A stretch of DNA of 64,000 bases from NCBI GenBank assembly GCA_028280445.1, contig JANQLU010000047.1, positions 20,961-84,960 of the forward strand, given 5' to 3'. Below, one piece after another: positions 36,111 through 45,840 of the stretch. The position numbers and the translations under genes are program-made. The stretch comes from Pirellulaceae bacterium. Its GTDB lineage: Bacteria > Planctomycetota > Planctomycetia > Pirellulales > Pirellulaceae. The notes beneath the pieces are model-generated. The model saw only the letters and a list, made by a program, of their open reading frames with translations, was not told the DNA's origin and did not search any database. Numbering within the stretch: the first letter of the stretch is position 1; each line of letters opens with the position of its first letter.

Positions 36111-36136
36111 AAAGCCACCTGTGATCAGGTGGCTTT
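36111..36136. terminator. Bidirectional terminator
   Basis: A perfect 11-bp stem (36111-36121 with 36126-36136), loop TGAT, lies between convergent genes and has A/T-rich flanks on both sides. Confidence 0.88.
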
Positions 36137-36159
36137 GAAAAACCGTTTGTTGGACGCCC

Positions 36160-36798
36160 CTATTTCTTCTTCTTTTTGGCATCTGCTTTCTTTTTGCCGT
36201 CTTTCTTTTTGCCGTCCTTGATCACTTTGGGAACATTCAACTTGAGTGCACCGACAATTTGAACTTTAGGTGCCGCAGCCTTGAATTTTTTGATTCCATC
36301 CTCGGTGACTTTTGACTGCCAAACATATACTTTCTTTAATCCCTTCAGTGCCTTGAGATGTTCCAGCCCGGCATCTGTCACTTGTGAGCCATACAAATTC
36401 AAATAGCTCAGCTTTTGCATTTTTGCCAAATGCTTTAAACCGGCGTCACCAATTTTTGTTTTCTCCAGATGCAGTCGCTCCAAATTGGTCATTCCGGCAA
36501 TCGTGGCCAAGCCATTGTCGGTGATTTCTGTGCCGCGCAGATTCAGCCAAATCACTTTTTCGACTTTCGCGACATGTGCCAACACGGCGTCGCCAACTTT
36601 TTTGCTGGACAGGCTGAAGTTAATCTCTTTCTCCGGACCAGCAGCCGAAATGCGCGAAACGCGTCCGCCGGCATCAGACACCGCTTTGACTGCCGCAGCA
36701 TCTTTGGCAGGCTCCTTTTTTTCTTGTGCAAAAGTGTTTGACGAAACACAAAACAGAAACAAAACACTCAAGCAAGTACAAATTCTTGTAAGTTTCAT
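36160..36798 (-). CDS. Secreted leucine-rich repeat protein with Lys tail
   Basis: The product is 212 aa. A signal peptide ends near NTFAQ. Residues 60-170 contain about four to five LRR units of the internalin/F-box type (VIWLNLRGTEITDNGLATI, LERLHLEKTKIGDAGLKHL, LSYLNLYGSQVTDAGLEHL). The C-terminus is a poly-Lys/Asp tail. LRRs bind protein partners. The tail is similar in style to other exported proteins here (12799-13671, 47194-47589). Confidence 0.85.
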   Translation of the reverse strand: MKLTRICTCLSVLFLFCVSSNTFAQEKKEPAKDAAAVKAVSDAGGRVSRISAAGPEKEINFSLSSKKVGDAVLAHVAKVEKVIWLNLRGTEITDNGLATIAGMTNLERLHLEKTKIGDAGLKHLAKMQKLSYLNLYGSQVTDAGLEHLKALKGLKKVYVWQSKVTEDGIKKFKAAAPKVQIVGALKLNVPKVIKDGKKKDGKKKADAKKKKK

Positions 36799-36909
36799 GG
36801 GAAAAACAAAATCAAATAGAGTTGTGGATCATTTTGGTAAACAACTCTTAAATGATAAACTGGACGTCGCTTCAGTTGAATCAAACACCCCTTTATTTTT
36901 AGGTTTTTC

Positions 36910-37983
36910 ATGCGACTTTTATTCACCCTGCCATCGGTAATGCTGGCCATCGTGTTGTTTTGCCACCTGGAAATTTACGCACAAACGCCGGTTGAACTGG
37001 GCAAAGTGCACTGGGGCCGCGATCTCGACGCCGCCAAGAAAAAATCGGCTGCCACCGGAAAACCGATTTTTGTGCAGTTTCAAGAAGTTCCAGGCTGACA
37101 AACCTGCAAAGATTTTGGCAACGGTCCGTTGTCGCACCCGCTATTGGTCGAAGCTATCGAAACCAGTTTCATCCCGGTTTTGATCTATAACAACAAGAAG
37201 GAAGACGCCGACATCCTGAAAAAATTTGAAGAGCCTTCCTGGAACAACCCAGTTGTTCGATATTTGGACGCCAAAGGGAAAGACATCATCAAACGACGTG
37301 ACCGGGTCTGGTCCACGCTCGACACCGCAGCACGCATGGTTCAAACACTGAAAACCGCAAAGCTCCGGGTTCCTGAATATCTCGCTTTGACGGCCGGGCA
37401 ACCCGCAAAAACCGAAACAGCCATATTTGCCATGCACTGTTACTGGGAGGGAGAGGCCAAGTTGGGCAAGTTGACGGGTGTCTACGATACGAAGTCGTCG
37501 TGGTTGCAAGGCAAAGAGGTGGTCGAAGTCCAATTTGATCCAGGGGTTTTGAATTACAAAAAACTCGCCGCCAGCGCGCTCGAAATGAAATGCGCCTCGA
37601 CAATTTTTACTACGACTGATGCACAACAAAAAATTGCCGCCAAAATCGACACTCCGTCAATTCGTGTCAAACCGAAAGAAAAAACGCGTGTCGCAAAACT
37701 GTCTGACCAGAAATACTATCTTCGCAATCATCGGGTTCTCAGCAAATTGCCACTGACAAAACTCCAATCCACCAAGGTCAATGCACATCTCGGTAGCCGC
37801 CAAACGGGGATTCCGGATTGCATCAGCCCTCGCCAATTGAAAATGGCCAAAAGAATTACCAAGGTGTTGCTAAAAGATCCAAAGGCACTTGGTGAATTTG
37901 TGATGCCGGAAAACGATGCCAAATTGGTTTCGTATCAAGCCAAACTGGTGAAAAAATTGGACGCGTTGGAAAAAGGAAAGTAG
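36910..37983 (+). CDS. Selenoprotein: Trx-like domain fused to MsrA-like domain
   Basis: Read through the in-frame TGA at 37096-37098, the gene gives 357 aa with selenocysteine at 63. A signal peptide (1-25, ending IYAQ) is followed by a thioredoxin-like segment GKPIFVQFQEVPG-U-QTC, a UxxC redox motif (U63, C66). The frame before and after the TGA is continuous, and no ATG start with a ribosome site follows the TGA. Residues about 167-250 resemble methionine sulfoxide reductase A in compressed form: AIFAMHCYWEGEA (GCFWxxEA-like, Cys177), GKEVVEVQFDPGVLNYKKL and STIFTTTDAQQKIA. A SECIS-like hairpin follows the TGA. It is inferred to be a periplasmic reductase in which the UxxC domain serves the MsrA-like site. 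A usual gene caller would split it at the TGA. Confidence 0.82.
37096..37134 (+). promoter_or_regulatory. Candidate bacterial SECIS element (selenoprotein 1)
   Basis: Counting the U of UGA as +1, a 5-bp stem pairs +24..28 (CAACG) with +32..36 (CGUUG), with loop GUC at +29..31. G-U and G-C pairs extend it at +21..23 with +37..39. The loop GU and the distance fit the bacterial SECIS that binds SelB. Confidence 0.68.
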
Positions 37984-37984
37984 T

Positions 37985-38042
37985 GTAGGGCCGGTTCCCG
38001 CCGGCCGCTTTGTTAGATTTGGCCGGTAGGAACCGACCCTAC
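37985..38042. repeat. Family A palindromic repeat
   Basis: A full pair between the stop of the first selenoprotein gene and the stop of tatC. It could act as a terminator-like structure. Confidence 0.85.
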
Positions 38043-39470
38043 TTATGGTTCGTAAACCTCACCGAATGGATTGCGGCCGCGCGGCATCCACAAACAAAGA
38101 CCGATGCCAATAAAGTACAAGAACGTCAGTGGAATGGCCAACATGATCAAACTGATCGGGTCGGCTGGCGTCAAAAACATCGACAACACGAAAATCACAA
38201 GCACTGCGCCACGCCATTTGGCGGTGTAAACACTGACTTCGAACAGGCCGATTCGATTCAACATCAACATCACCAACGGCAATTGAAACGCGATACCGAA
38301 ACCCAATGGCAAAAACATGACAAACGATAGCCAGTCGCCAATTCTCGGTTGAGGATCAATTCCCATCCCCGCGTTAAACTCAAACAGGAAACTCAAAACC
38401 GGTTTGAACACAAAGAAAAACGACAAAGCGGCGCCCGAGAAAAACAATATCAAACTGAACGGCATGTAGATATACACATAACGTTGTTCGTGTTTATACA
38501 AGCCCACAGCCACAAACGACCAGATCTGATAAAACACCCAAGGACTGGCAATAAACAACCCCGTAATAATCCCCGCTTTGACCCAAATCATAAACACTTC
38601 GGGGGCCGTCAATGACTGCGGATTGACTTCCGCTTTTTCCCACAATTGAATTTTCGACATGCGAATCGTGGCAGGATTGAGTTGCTCGTTAAACACGCCG
38701 GACAACAACAGATGATTCAATCGTCGTGACAAATCAGCATCGTCTTCCTCATCCAATTTGGATTTCATCAAATGCAACGTGTTGTCTTTTTTCTTTTGGA
38801 AATAACTCCAGATCGTTTTCTTGGGTTCTGCCAACTGCTCGGCAAAAACATCTGATTGGTGGACCTCAGGTTGATCGATTAAATGATTCAATACGGACAT
38901 CAATTCCGTAGCCTGTTGTTCACCAAACGAATTGCGCGCCGCCAATTTTTTCAATACCGCTTTGTCGTCTTCGGTCAACAACGATTCGAACAGCGCGCGT
39001 TTTTCATCGTCTTCCTCCAGAATTTCGTCACCGACCAAGTATTTAGACAGGACGCCAATCTGGTCCAGCTTGATTTCATGCATGCCATAGCGATAGGGCG
39101 TGATATCCGCTTTTTCGAATCCCGGTCCGCCAGCTTCCTTGAGCGCTTTGATAACCTCGCCAAAGTCGATTTGCACAACGGTTGGAACCATTCGATTGTT
39201 GACCATCCGCTCCTTGATTTCCGGCGAAAGATATCCGTCCTGTTCGACGATCTTGTTTTCGGCTTGCTTGATTTTGAAATCGGCAATCGCATCGGTGAGC
39301 GGACGTTGCAGAAATTGGACTACGGAATTGGCCAGATAAAATCCTAAGATGCAGGCAATAGCAACTCCGTACAGCGCTCGAACGAGAACCTGGCGTAATT
39401 CTTCCAAGTGCTCGCCAAACGACATCCTGCTTTCTTCGAACAGGTCTTCGTCAGGTTTACGAATTGGCAT
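38043..39470 (-). CDS. tatC: Twin-arginine translocase TatC with large loop insert
   Basis: The product is 475 aa, about twice the usual 250. The N-terminus MSFGEHLEELRQVLVRAL and TM1 are normal. About 225 extra residues (62-287), charged and helical, lie between TM1 and TM2, in the first periplasmic loop. The remaining TatC motifs follow: ASPWVFYQIWSFVAVGLYKHE, FFVFKPVLSFLFEF, GFGIAFQLPLVMLML and FLTPADPISLIMLAIPL. TatC recognises twin-arginine signals and exports folded proteins. The insert may bind a partner or brace the channel. No tatA or tatB is adjacent. Confidence 0.93.
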   Translation of the reverse strand: MPIRKPDEDLFEESRMSFGEHLEELRQVLVRALYGVAIACILGFYLANSVVQFLQRPLTDAIADFKIKQAENKIVEQDGYLSPEIKERMVNNRMVPTVVQIDFGEVIKALKEAGGPGFEKADITPYRYGMHEIKLDQIGVLSKYLVGDEILEEDDEKRALFESLLTEDDKAVLKKLAARNSFGEQQATELMSVLNHLIDQPEVHQSDVFAEQLAEPKKTIWSYFQKKKDNTLHLMKSKLDEEDDADLSRRLNHLLLSGVFNEQLNPATIRMSKIQLWEKAEVNPQSLTAPEVFMIWVKAGIITGLFIASPWVFYQIWSFVAVGLYKHEQRYVYIYMPFSLILFFSGAALSFFFVFKPVLSFLFEFNAGMGIDPQPRIGDWLSFVMFLPLGFGIAFQLPLVMLMLNRIGLFEVSVYTAKWRGAVLVIFVLSMFLTPADPISLIMLAIPLTFLYFIGIGLCLWMPRGRNPFGEVYEP

Positions 39471-39779
39471 TTTGTAACACCGTCATTTCGGTTACGTTGC
39501 TGCAAAGGGAATGGACATCGAAACAAACAGGATTTCGACAGAAAGGCAGAGTTCGTTAAACTTGAAATCAACCGGAAGAGTGTGATCCAAACCCGACTCT
39601 GATGGCTTCGACCAACAATCCTGACGATAACCGGCAAGACCATTTCAAGGAAAAACTACCTCATTGGATGGTATCATGAACCTCACCGATCAACAAGCGT
39701 TTTCGCTATAAATACGCTGCCCGAACATTGGTGCCAAAAACCGAATTTTGTCATTTCCCTTACGCATTTCGCCACTCAA
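39471..39779. other. Intergenic between divergent tatC and manA
   Basis: A 309-bp gap holding both promoters. No repeat, RNA or small gene was recognised. The T- and A-rich stretches near 39470-39500 and 39690-39750 do not form convincing -35/-10 pairs. Confidence 0.4.
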
Positions 39780-40790
39780 ATGAACCTGTATCCGCTCAGA
39801 TTTGAACCGATTTTCCGCCAATATATTTGGGGCGGGCGTCGACTGGGAACGTTTCTCAACAAACCGATTGGTGATGACGATGACTATGCGGAAAGTTGGG
39901 AATTGGTCGATCATGCCAACGACCAAAGTGTTGTCGCCAACGGTCCGCTGCAAGGCAAAACGCTGTCCGAACTTGTTAAACAATTCGCCGCCGATTTACT
40001 TGGTTCCAAGTGCATGGCGCAAATCAGCTCGGCGGATCGCCCTCAACAACTTCACAATCGTTTCCCTCTATTGATGAAATACCTCGATGCAAATCGAGTA
40101 CTCAGTGTGCAAGTTCATCCGGATGATGACTATGCCACCACGATGGAAACACCCGATCTGGGCAAGACCGAAGCGTGGTATGTTATTCACGCTGAACCAA
40201 ATAGCAAAATTTTTGCCGGCCTAAAACCAGGGGTCACCAAGCGGGAGTTGCGCGACGCTGTTGCCAGCGGTGAAACCGAATCTTGTCTGCATGTTATCAC
40301 ACCGAACGCCGGTGATTGTATTTTTATTCCGGCAGGTACGATCCATGCCATTGGCGCCGGATTAGTCATTGCAGAAATTCAACAGGCAAGTGACACAACG
40401 TTTCGTCTGTTCGATTGGAATCGCGTTGACAAAAACGGGCTTGCCAGACCGCTCCATATCGATCAATCATTCGACGTCATCGATTTCGACCGCGGCCCAG
40501 TCGATCCGCAAGTCCCCTGCCCTGTCGAAAGTCAATTTGCAGAAATTGAAAATCTGGTGACGTGCGATAAATTCGTCATGAATCGATGGAAAATCGATCG
40601 CCCAATCACCATCGGCGGTGACAAACAGTTTCGTGTCATCACCACTGTTAACGGCGCTATCGCTGTCCAAGACGATCCGTCCGGTGAAGAACTCGCACTG
40701 GGCCAAACGATGCTGCTCCCCGCAGTATGTTCCGCACAAACATTAACACCAAACGGTTCCGCCGAGTTTCTCGAAATCCGGGGAGCGTGA
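39780..40790 (+). CDS. manA: Mannose-6-phosphate isomerase, class I
   Basis: The product is 336 aa. It has the cupin metal motifs QVHPDDDYA, TEAWYVIHA and FIPAGTIHAIGAG of type I phosphomannose isomerases (short, bacillus-like form). It converts fructose-6-P to mannose-6-P, feeding GDP-mannose made by the guanylyltransferase at 29963-31045. It is cytoplasmic. ATG at 39780 has no strong ribosome site. Confidence 0.93.
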   Translation: MNLYPLRFEPIFRQYIWGGRRLGTFLNKPIGDDDDYAESWELVDHANDQSVVANGPLQGKTLSELVKQFAADLLGSKCMAQISSADRPQQLHNRFPLLMKYLDANRVLSVQVHPDDDYATTMETPDLGKTEAWYVIHAEPNSKIFAGLKPGVTKRELRDAVASGETESCLHVITPNAGDCIFIPAGTIHAIGAGLVIAEIQQASDTTFRLFDWNRVDKNGLARPLHIDQSFDVIDFDRGPVDPQVPCPVESQFAEIENLVTCDKFVMNRWKIDRPITIGGDKQFRVITTVNGAIAVQDDPSGEELALGQTMLLPAVCSAQTLTPNGSAEFLEIRGA

Positions 40791-40828
40791 AAGAGGTAAG
40801 AGCAGCGAGGTTCGAGGGAAGAGATTTT

Positions 40829-40885
40829 GTAGGGCCCGTTCCCACCGGCCAATTCAAGAGGACGGCCGGTGGGAACCGGCCCTAC
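40829..40885. repeat. Family A palindromic repeat
   Basis: A full pair between the convergent ends of manA and the channel gene, with one mismatch in the left arm (GGGCCCG). Confidence 0.85.
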
Positions 40886-40925
40886 CCACCAACTCTTCCC
40901 TCAAACCTCTCCCCTCGCACCTCCC

Positions 40926-42926
40926 CTACGTTTCATCTTCGGCCAACACGACTAGTGCGTCATCGGGGCCCAGCGTGTACTCGACATTTTTTTCTGGGAT
41001 CAGTTTTACGCCGAAATTTTTGTCCAAGAATTCTTCGTACTTTTTAACTTTCACGCCGAGACAGATTTCCTCTCGCTGCTGTGCGATTTCGATCATGTCG
41101 GCATAATTGACCGTCACTGGAAACTCTTTGAAATACAGACTTGCCGGTTTCAGATAGATCTCCGAACCTTCTTCACTGAACAAATCATCATAGACGCCTT
41201 TGATATCGACATCTTCACTGATCTGGGCCAACAGCATACTGACAAACCGGTTTGAGATAATGAAGTCATTCACGCCGGTTCGCGCCACCAGTGCTTGGTT
41301 TTCCGAATCGAGGATTTCAGTAATCAGTTTGATATTGCCGACTTGTTCGCGATTGGCATCAAAGATCTGGCGAAGCAACAACAAAATGACAATCGTTTCG
41401 GAATCCGTTCGCTCCTCGTTCCCTTTTTCCTCGCCGCCCTGACTCAAAATAATAATGTTGTCATATTCAAACGGTTTGGCGGCCAGCAAACCCTGTTGAG
41501 TCAATGGATTTTCCTCGATCAAATTGATCGTAATTTCTTCCAGCTCCTGATTGATTTTTTCGATTTCGCCGACGACGGAATCATTGGGCGCCCGCAACAT
41601 GATGTCGATCTGGCTGCCTTCTTTTACATAGTCGGCATACTCTGACAAAATGATCCTGACTTTTGGCGTCCAGCCGATAATGAGATTTCTTTCAACCTCC
41701 ACGGGTTTCTCGCCCCCAGCCAGAACCAGATCGCTTCGCGGTTCAGCAACATTGGTACTTTGATAATCGATCGTCGAATCGTCTTCGGCCAAAATCAAAA
41801 TGGCATCGCCAGATTGCATCTGCAAATCGATTGGAGGATTGATCACAATTTCGCCGTCGCTATGACGCACTCCCATTGGGATCCCGTCGGGAAAACGATA
41901 AGCCAGTTTTCCAAACGCAATGTCGCCCCACTCCGCTTCGTGAAAATACATTTCGCACCCGTCGAACGACAGAATTTCGCCATAAACGACGCTCAATCCA
42001 ACACTGCGTGATGTTTGCACTAGGATCTTGGCCAGAATTTCGTCGGTGTCGACGGTGACGGCCACCGATGAAACGTCTTCGACAATCGCTCGATTTCGAT
42101 CCAGGTAAATTTCAGCCACAATCGGAACGTCCGAATCATCATCCAACGATGCGACGGCAGCCAAAATCGTTTTAATAACAATCGAATCACTTCCCGATTT
42201 ATCATGATCCGACGCCGAAGGACTGCAGCTTGCCAGACAAATAATCGACTTGCTTTGCTCGACCGACGCGATATTGAGATTCACCAACGACGACTCTGCG
42301 CCGCTGCGCGTTACGATCCGCAGATTTTGGCGGTCGGGCAGATGCGTTTTGATATAGTCGTCCATCGCCTCTTTGTCTTCCTTGGACAAAATGACGACGC
42401 AAGGATCATCTTCGCTTTCATTGGCAATCACCAGTTCGCGCAAAATCTCGATTACACGTTCATTCCAACCGAGAATCAGTGTGTGCCCTTCCTCGACAAC
42501 TTTGGAATGTCCTTTTTTTAGTTCGGCGATTTTCTGATCCATAGCCGTGGTGATAAACGCGATGAGCGCAGAAAAAATCACAACGCCAACCATCCCCGCC
42601 AGTACAGCGGTCGTTTTGAAAAAAGGTGACGAATCAATGTCGTAAGCCATCGTTCCTGGATCGCTCAAGTGGTTGAACACCTGGTAAAACTGGTGTCCTA
42701 CCTGCTGAGGCATGCTTTTTTTCGGCGAGTCAGTGCCGTCCTCCGCCTTGACGTACCGTTCGGCACCACCGGGATCAAAAATGGCAACGACTCCGCGAAC
42801 CACACCGATGATCAGCAACGCGCTGAGGAACAACAGAACCAAACCAATGAAGATTGAACTGCCGCCGCGGGACATGAAATTATCGAACCGATATCGAAGC
42901 TTTTGCTTCCACGTAAATTGCGACAT
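40926..42926 (-). CDS. CASTOR/POLLUX-like ion channel with RCK domains
   Basis: The product is 666 aa. Two membrane segments (about 23-47 and 106-129) flank a short pore-like region, followed by two RCK-type Rossmann regions, the first starting EEGHTLILGWNERVIEILREL and the second RNLIIGWTPKVRIILSEYADY. This order matches the CASTOR/POLLUX/SYM8 family of plants and their bacterial homologues. The C-terminal domain (560-666) resembles TrkA-C. It should gate cations (K+ or Ca2+) in response to a ligand. ATG at 42926 follows AAAGGA. Confidence 0.85.
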   Translation of the reverse strand: MSQFTWKQKLRYRFDNFMSRGGSSIFIGLVLLFLSALLIIGVVRGVVAIFDPGGAERYVKAEDGTDSPKKSMPQQVGHQFYQVFNHLSDPGTMAYDIDSSPFFKTTAVLAGMVGVVIFSALIAFITTAMDQKIAELKKGHSKVVEEGHTLILGWNERVIEILRELVIANESEDDPCVVILSKEDKEAMDDYIKTHLPDRQNLRIVTRSGAESSLVNLNIASVEQSKSIICLASCSPSASDHDKSGSDSIVIKTILAAVASLDDDSDVPIVAEIYLDRNRAIVEDVSSVAVTVDTDEILAKILVQTSRSVGLSVVYGEILSFDGCEMYFHEAEWGDIAFGKLAYRFPDGIPMGVRHSDGEIVINPPIDLQMQSGDAILILAEDDSTIDYQSTNVAEPRSDLVLAGGEKPVEVERNLIIGWTPKVRIILSEYADYVKEGSQIDIMLRAPNDSVVGEIEKINQELEEITINLIEENPLTQQGLLAAKPFEYDNIIILSQGGEEKGNEERTDSETIVILLLLRQIFDANREQVGNIKLITEILDSENQALVARTGVNDFIISNRFVSMLLAQISEDVDIKGVYDDLFSEEGSEIYLKPASLYFKEFPVTVNYADMIEIAQQREEICLGVKVKKYEEFLDKNFGVKLIPEKNVEYTLGPDDALVVLAEDET

Positions 42927-43097
42927 CTTGTCGATCCTTTAGAGATGGGGCATCAACAGCGATGACAATCTAATCCCGACAACCCGCTTGCCCGTACCCA
43001 ACAGAATGTCACTAACTGTTAGTCGAAACGATAGTTGAGTTACAAACCACCGTCAATCAAACACAACGGTGCAATCTCAAATTTTAACACTCGCAGG

Positions 43098-44423
43098 TCA
43101 CAGCATCCCGAGCGAACCGAACACGGCGTAGCCGACAAAAGCCGCGTACAACAAACAGAGAATAATTGCTTTAAACCGCGTCAACTGGCGATTGTGCCAC
43201 ATGATCAACAGCGTTACCACGGACAGTACGCACAGAATCACCCGCAACCAAACCAGCCCTTCGATCGTTTCCCCATGTTCATCCACCAAGGCCACTGGCT
43301 GCCAACCGTTCAGATAACAGCCAACCAGCAATGGAACGGACAAACAAATAGTAATGTCAAAAATATTCGAGCCAAAAGCGTTCGACACCGCTCCGTCATC
43401 ATCTCCACGACGCGCCGAGGCAATGGACAGAAACGTATCGGGAACACTTGAGGCCGCCGCTGCAATGATTACGGCGACAAAAAACAGCGGCACATTTAAA
43501 CTCTCGGCCATACCATAAGTTACTTTGACCAGCCAATAACACGCACCGGCTGCCAACACCGTGCATATGAAAATAATCGACCAGGCGACAATGGAATTGA
43601 GAGGGATCTTCAACAACCCAAACAGGACGCCGGCCGATTCATCATCGTCGTCTTCGTCGTCATCCAAATCGTGAATACGATCGGCCATATCGCGGGAAAT
43701 TTTTTGGCCATCGGCTCGCATCTGATCGATTGCCTCTTGCGCTGTTGCACCTTCGGCAATTTTTGCGTTGAGCTCACCAAGCTGTTGCCGAAACTTTTTC
43801 GCATCTCCAACTAACACCAACACGTAAATGACGTAGGTCGCCAACAAAACCAGCGCCATCCACCAATGCATTTCGTTACTGAACAGGAAAACAATCAACA
43901 GGACTTCCGTGCCGAGAAACCACATGCCGTCTCGAGAAATGACCCGTTCTTCGATATCAATGGTTGGTCGAGAAGTTCTGACATAAGAAATAAACAGTGC
44001 GCACATCGCGGGAATCAAGATCATGTTGTAGACCGCACTGCCGGCACAGGTTGCGACCGTCGCCCCAAACCCTTCTCCATTGGCAGTCACCAAATCTTTG
44101 TCCGTGGCTGTTACCGCAACGACCACAAAAAAAATCCCGCTAAACAGCTCTGGCATCGAACTGGCAACGGCATCCAGCGTTGCCCCGCGCACCGAACCGG
44201 GAATCTTCCATCGCTGTCCAATCCACTGGGCCGCGTCAGCAAACGGATCACAAACTTGCCAAATCACAATCGAAATCACAATTGTCTGAGACATCAAAAA
44301 ACAGAGATGAATCGCTTTGCCCATTTCCATCGAATTGAGCCACCACAAAATGGCAAAAGCTGCGAACGAAATGATAGCCACGATCAAAGATAAATTGACG
44401 GAACTTTTTTTCTCTTCGCTCAT
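43098..44423 (-). CDS. Sodium/calcium exchanger family (CaCA) antiporter
   Basis: The product is 441 aa with about 10-11 membrane segments and two alpha-repeats: GATLDAVASSMPELFSG and AAAASSVPDTFLSIASARRG. An acidic cytoplasmic loop (about 215-270) with a poly-Asp/Glu stretch (DLDDDEDDDDE) separates the halves and may bind Ca2+. It exchanges Na+ or H+ for Ca2+ or another cation. It is upstream of the CASTOR/POLLUX-like channel gene on the same strand (171 bp), so a joint role in cation balance is plausible. Confidence 0.88.
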   Translation of the reverse strand: MSEEKKSSVNLSLIVAIISFAAFAILWWLNSMEMGKAIHLCFLMSQTIVISIVIWQVCDPFADAAQWIGQRWKIPGSVRGATLDAVASSMPELFSGIFFVVVAVTATDKDLVTANGEGFGATVATCAGSAVYNMILIPAMCALFISYVRTSRPTIDIEERVISRDGMWFLGTEVLLIVFLFSNEMHWWMALVLLATYVIYVLVLVGDAKKFRQQLGELNAKIAEGATAQEAIDQMRADGQKISRDMADRIHDLDDDEDDDDESAGVLFGLLKIPLNSIVAWSIIFICTVLAAGACYWLVKVTYGMAESLNVPLFFVAVIIAAAASSVPDTFLSIASARRGDDDGAVSNAFGSNIFDITICLSVPLLVGCYLNGWQPVALVDEHGETIEGLVWLRVILCVLSVVTLLIMWHNRQLTRFKAIILCLLYAAFVGYAVFGSLGML

Positions 44424-44525
44424 AAACGATTTCTACGGCTCAAGGGGAATAATGACGCAGAACGATCTTAACAAACCGCTGAACATAACAATAGAAGCAA
44501 TTTTGGTTTCTTGCGTGTCAACAAT

Positions 44526-45797
44526 TCACTGCTGCCTTGCTTCCGCGTCGAGTGGCATATCGTTTCGGTTGCCCATTTGTCTGAAGCCGTTTAACGTTGC
44601 TGCAAATTGCTCTGCCTGCTCCTTAGATTTCGGCACCTGGTCTCGAATTTTGTTCAAAGCTTTCTCTTCGGAACTTGATAATGAGTCGCTGTATCGATAG
44701 CTCCGGAATTCACTTCGTATTTTCCATTTTTCAATGTACGCTCCCACGAGCCAATACGAATCCTCGCTGCAATCCATGACAACCGCTTGGGCAACCTCCA
44801 ACGGCGGAGGATTACGATGTCCATATCCCACGCGAGGCGGCGGGTCCCAGTGTGGCGGAAAGTCATTCTGTTTGTAGTTTTTCACAAATGAAGCAAACGA
44901 TTCGAGTTCGCCGTTGTTCAAGAATTTCTCGGCCCGATATCGAAGCCGTTGTTCGATTTGAGTAAACGGCAGAATCGGAATCCAAATCAACAGACAAATT
45001 GCACATCCCCATTTCAGAGCTTTGGAAATACTCGGGTTCTTGAGCACCGAGGGGCGCCATCCCCAGCGGTCTTTTCCGCAAGCGATCGTGAACGTTCCAG
45101 ACAACCAGATCAATAGCGTCCCGAATCCAAACAAACAGATATTGGACCTAACGTTGACGATGATCATTTCACTTTCCGTCAATCGAATGCCACCCATGAT
45201 CATCACGACGGGACTCGGCGCGACAATCAATACAGTCAACGCGACGACGTCGGCAAACAACATGACAGGCAGAAACACTGATAGATAATTGGTGCCGTAA
45301 ACGTGCTTGGCAGCATAAATCATCAAGGCAACACGCCAGGTTGCTACGAGGCCCAGCGCCATCAAATTGGCCGAGGTTGCGTTGGCTGGTGACAAAAATC
45401 TTTCAAAAGGAATCGCGTAAATCCAGGCCAGCGGTGCAGTCATCCAGAACAAACTCAGAAACGACAAATAAGTATTCCAGAATCCAACTTTACTCGGCTC
45501 TTGCCACTGGTCGTCTGGGCTCTTTTTTTGCTCACGAACCACGCGCCGGCGAATCGATCGCTGGACGACAAACAGCAAAGTGGTCATGCAAAAACAGGAA
45601 AACATCGATGCCAAATGTGGCAACACCAGATGCCATGGCTCGGCGACGAGATATTCGCCATCGTATTCTCGGGCGAAACCGGCAGACAACACGAGAACAA
45701 ATCCAACCAGCAGTGCGCGACGGTTTGACGCGATTTCGATGACGGCATTCGGGTTGCGAAAAAACAGAAACTCGCAGATGGTTTTCATGCCCAGCAT
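44526..45797 (-). CDS. Multi-pass membrane protein, unknown
   Basis: The product is 423 aa. ATG at 45797 follows AAAGGG. Seven or so membrane segments lie in residues 28-320. A soluble C-terminal part (about 325-423) has a Pro-rich stretch (HWDPPPRVGYGHRNPPP) and a charged helical tail. No family is recognised. It is 43 bp after the radical SAM gene on the same strand, so it may be co-transcribed. Confidence 0.7.
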   Translation of the reverse strand: MLGMKTICEFLFFRNPNAVIEIASNRRALLVGFVLVLSAGFAREYDGEYLVAEPWHLVLPHLASMFSCFCMTTLLFVVQRSIRRRVVREQKKSPDDQWQEPSKVGFWNTYLSFLSLFWMTAPLAWIYAIPFERFLSPANATSANLMALGLVATWRVALMIYAAKHVYGTNYLSVFLPVMLFADVVALTVLIVAPSPVVMIMGGIRLTESEMIIVNVRSNICLFGFGTLLIWLSGTFTIACGKDRWGWRPSVLKNPSISKALKWGCAICLLIWIPILPFTQIEQRLRYRAEKFLNNGELESFASFVKNYKQNDFPPHWDPPPRVGYGHRNPPPLEVAQAVVMDCSEDSYWLVGAYIEKWKIRSEFRSYRYSDSLSSSEEKALNKIRDQVPKSKEQAEQFAATLNGFRQMGNRNDMPLDAEARQQ

Positions 45798-45840
45798 GTT
45801 GCTACCCTTTCTATCGTTTGTCGTGCCGATCTGTTTTCCG

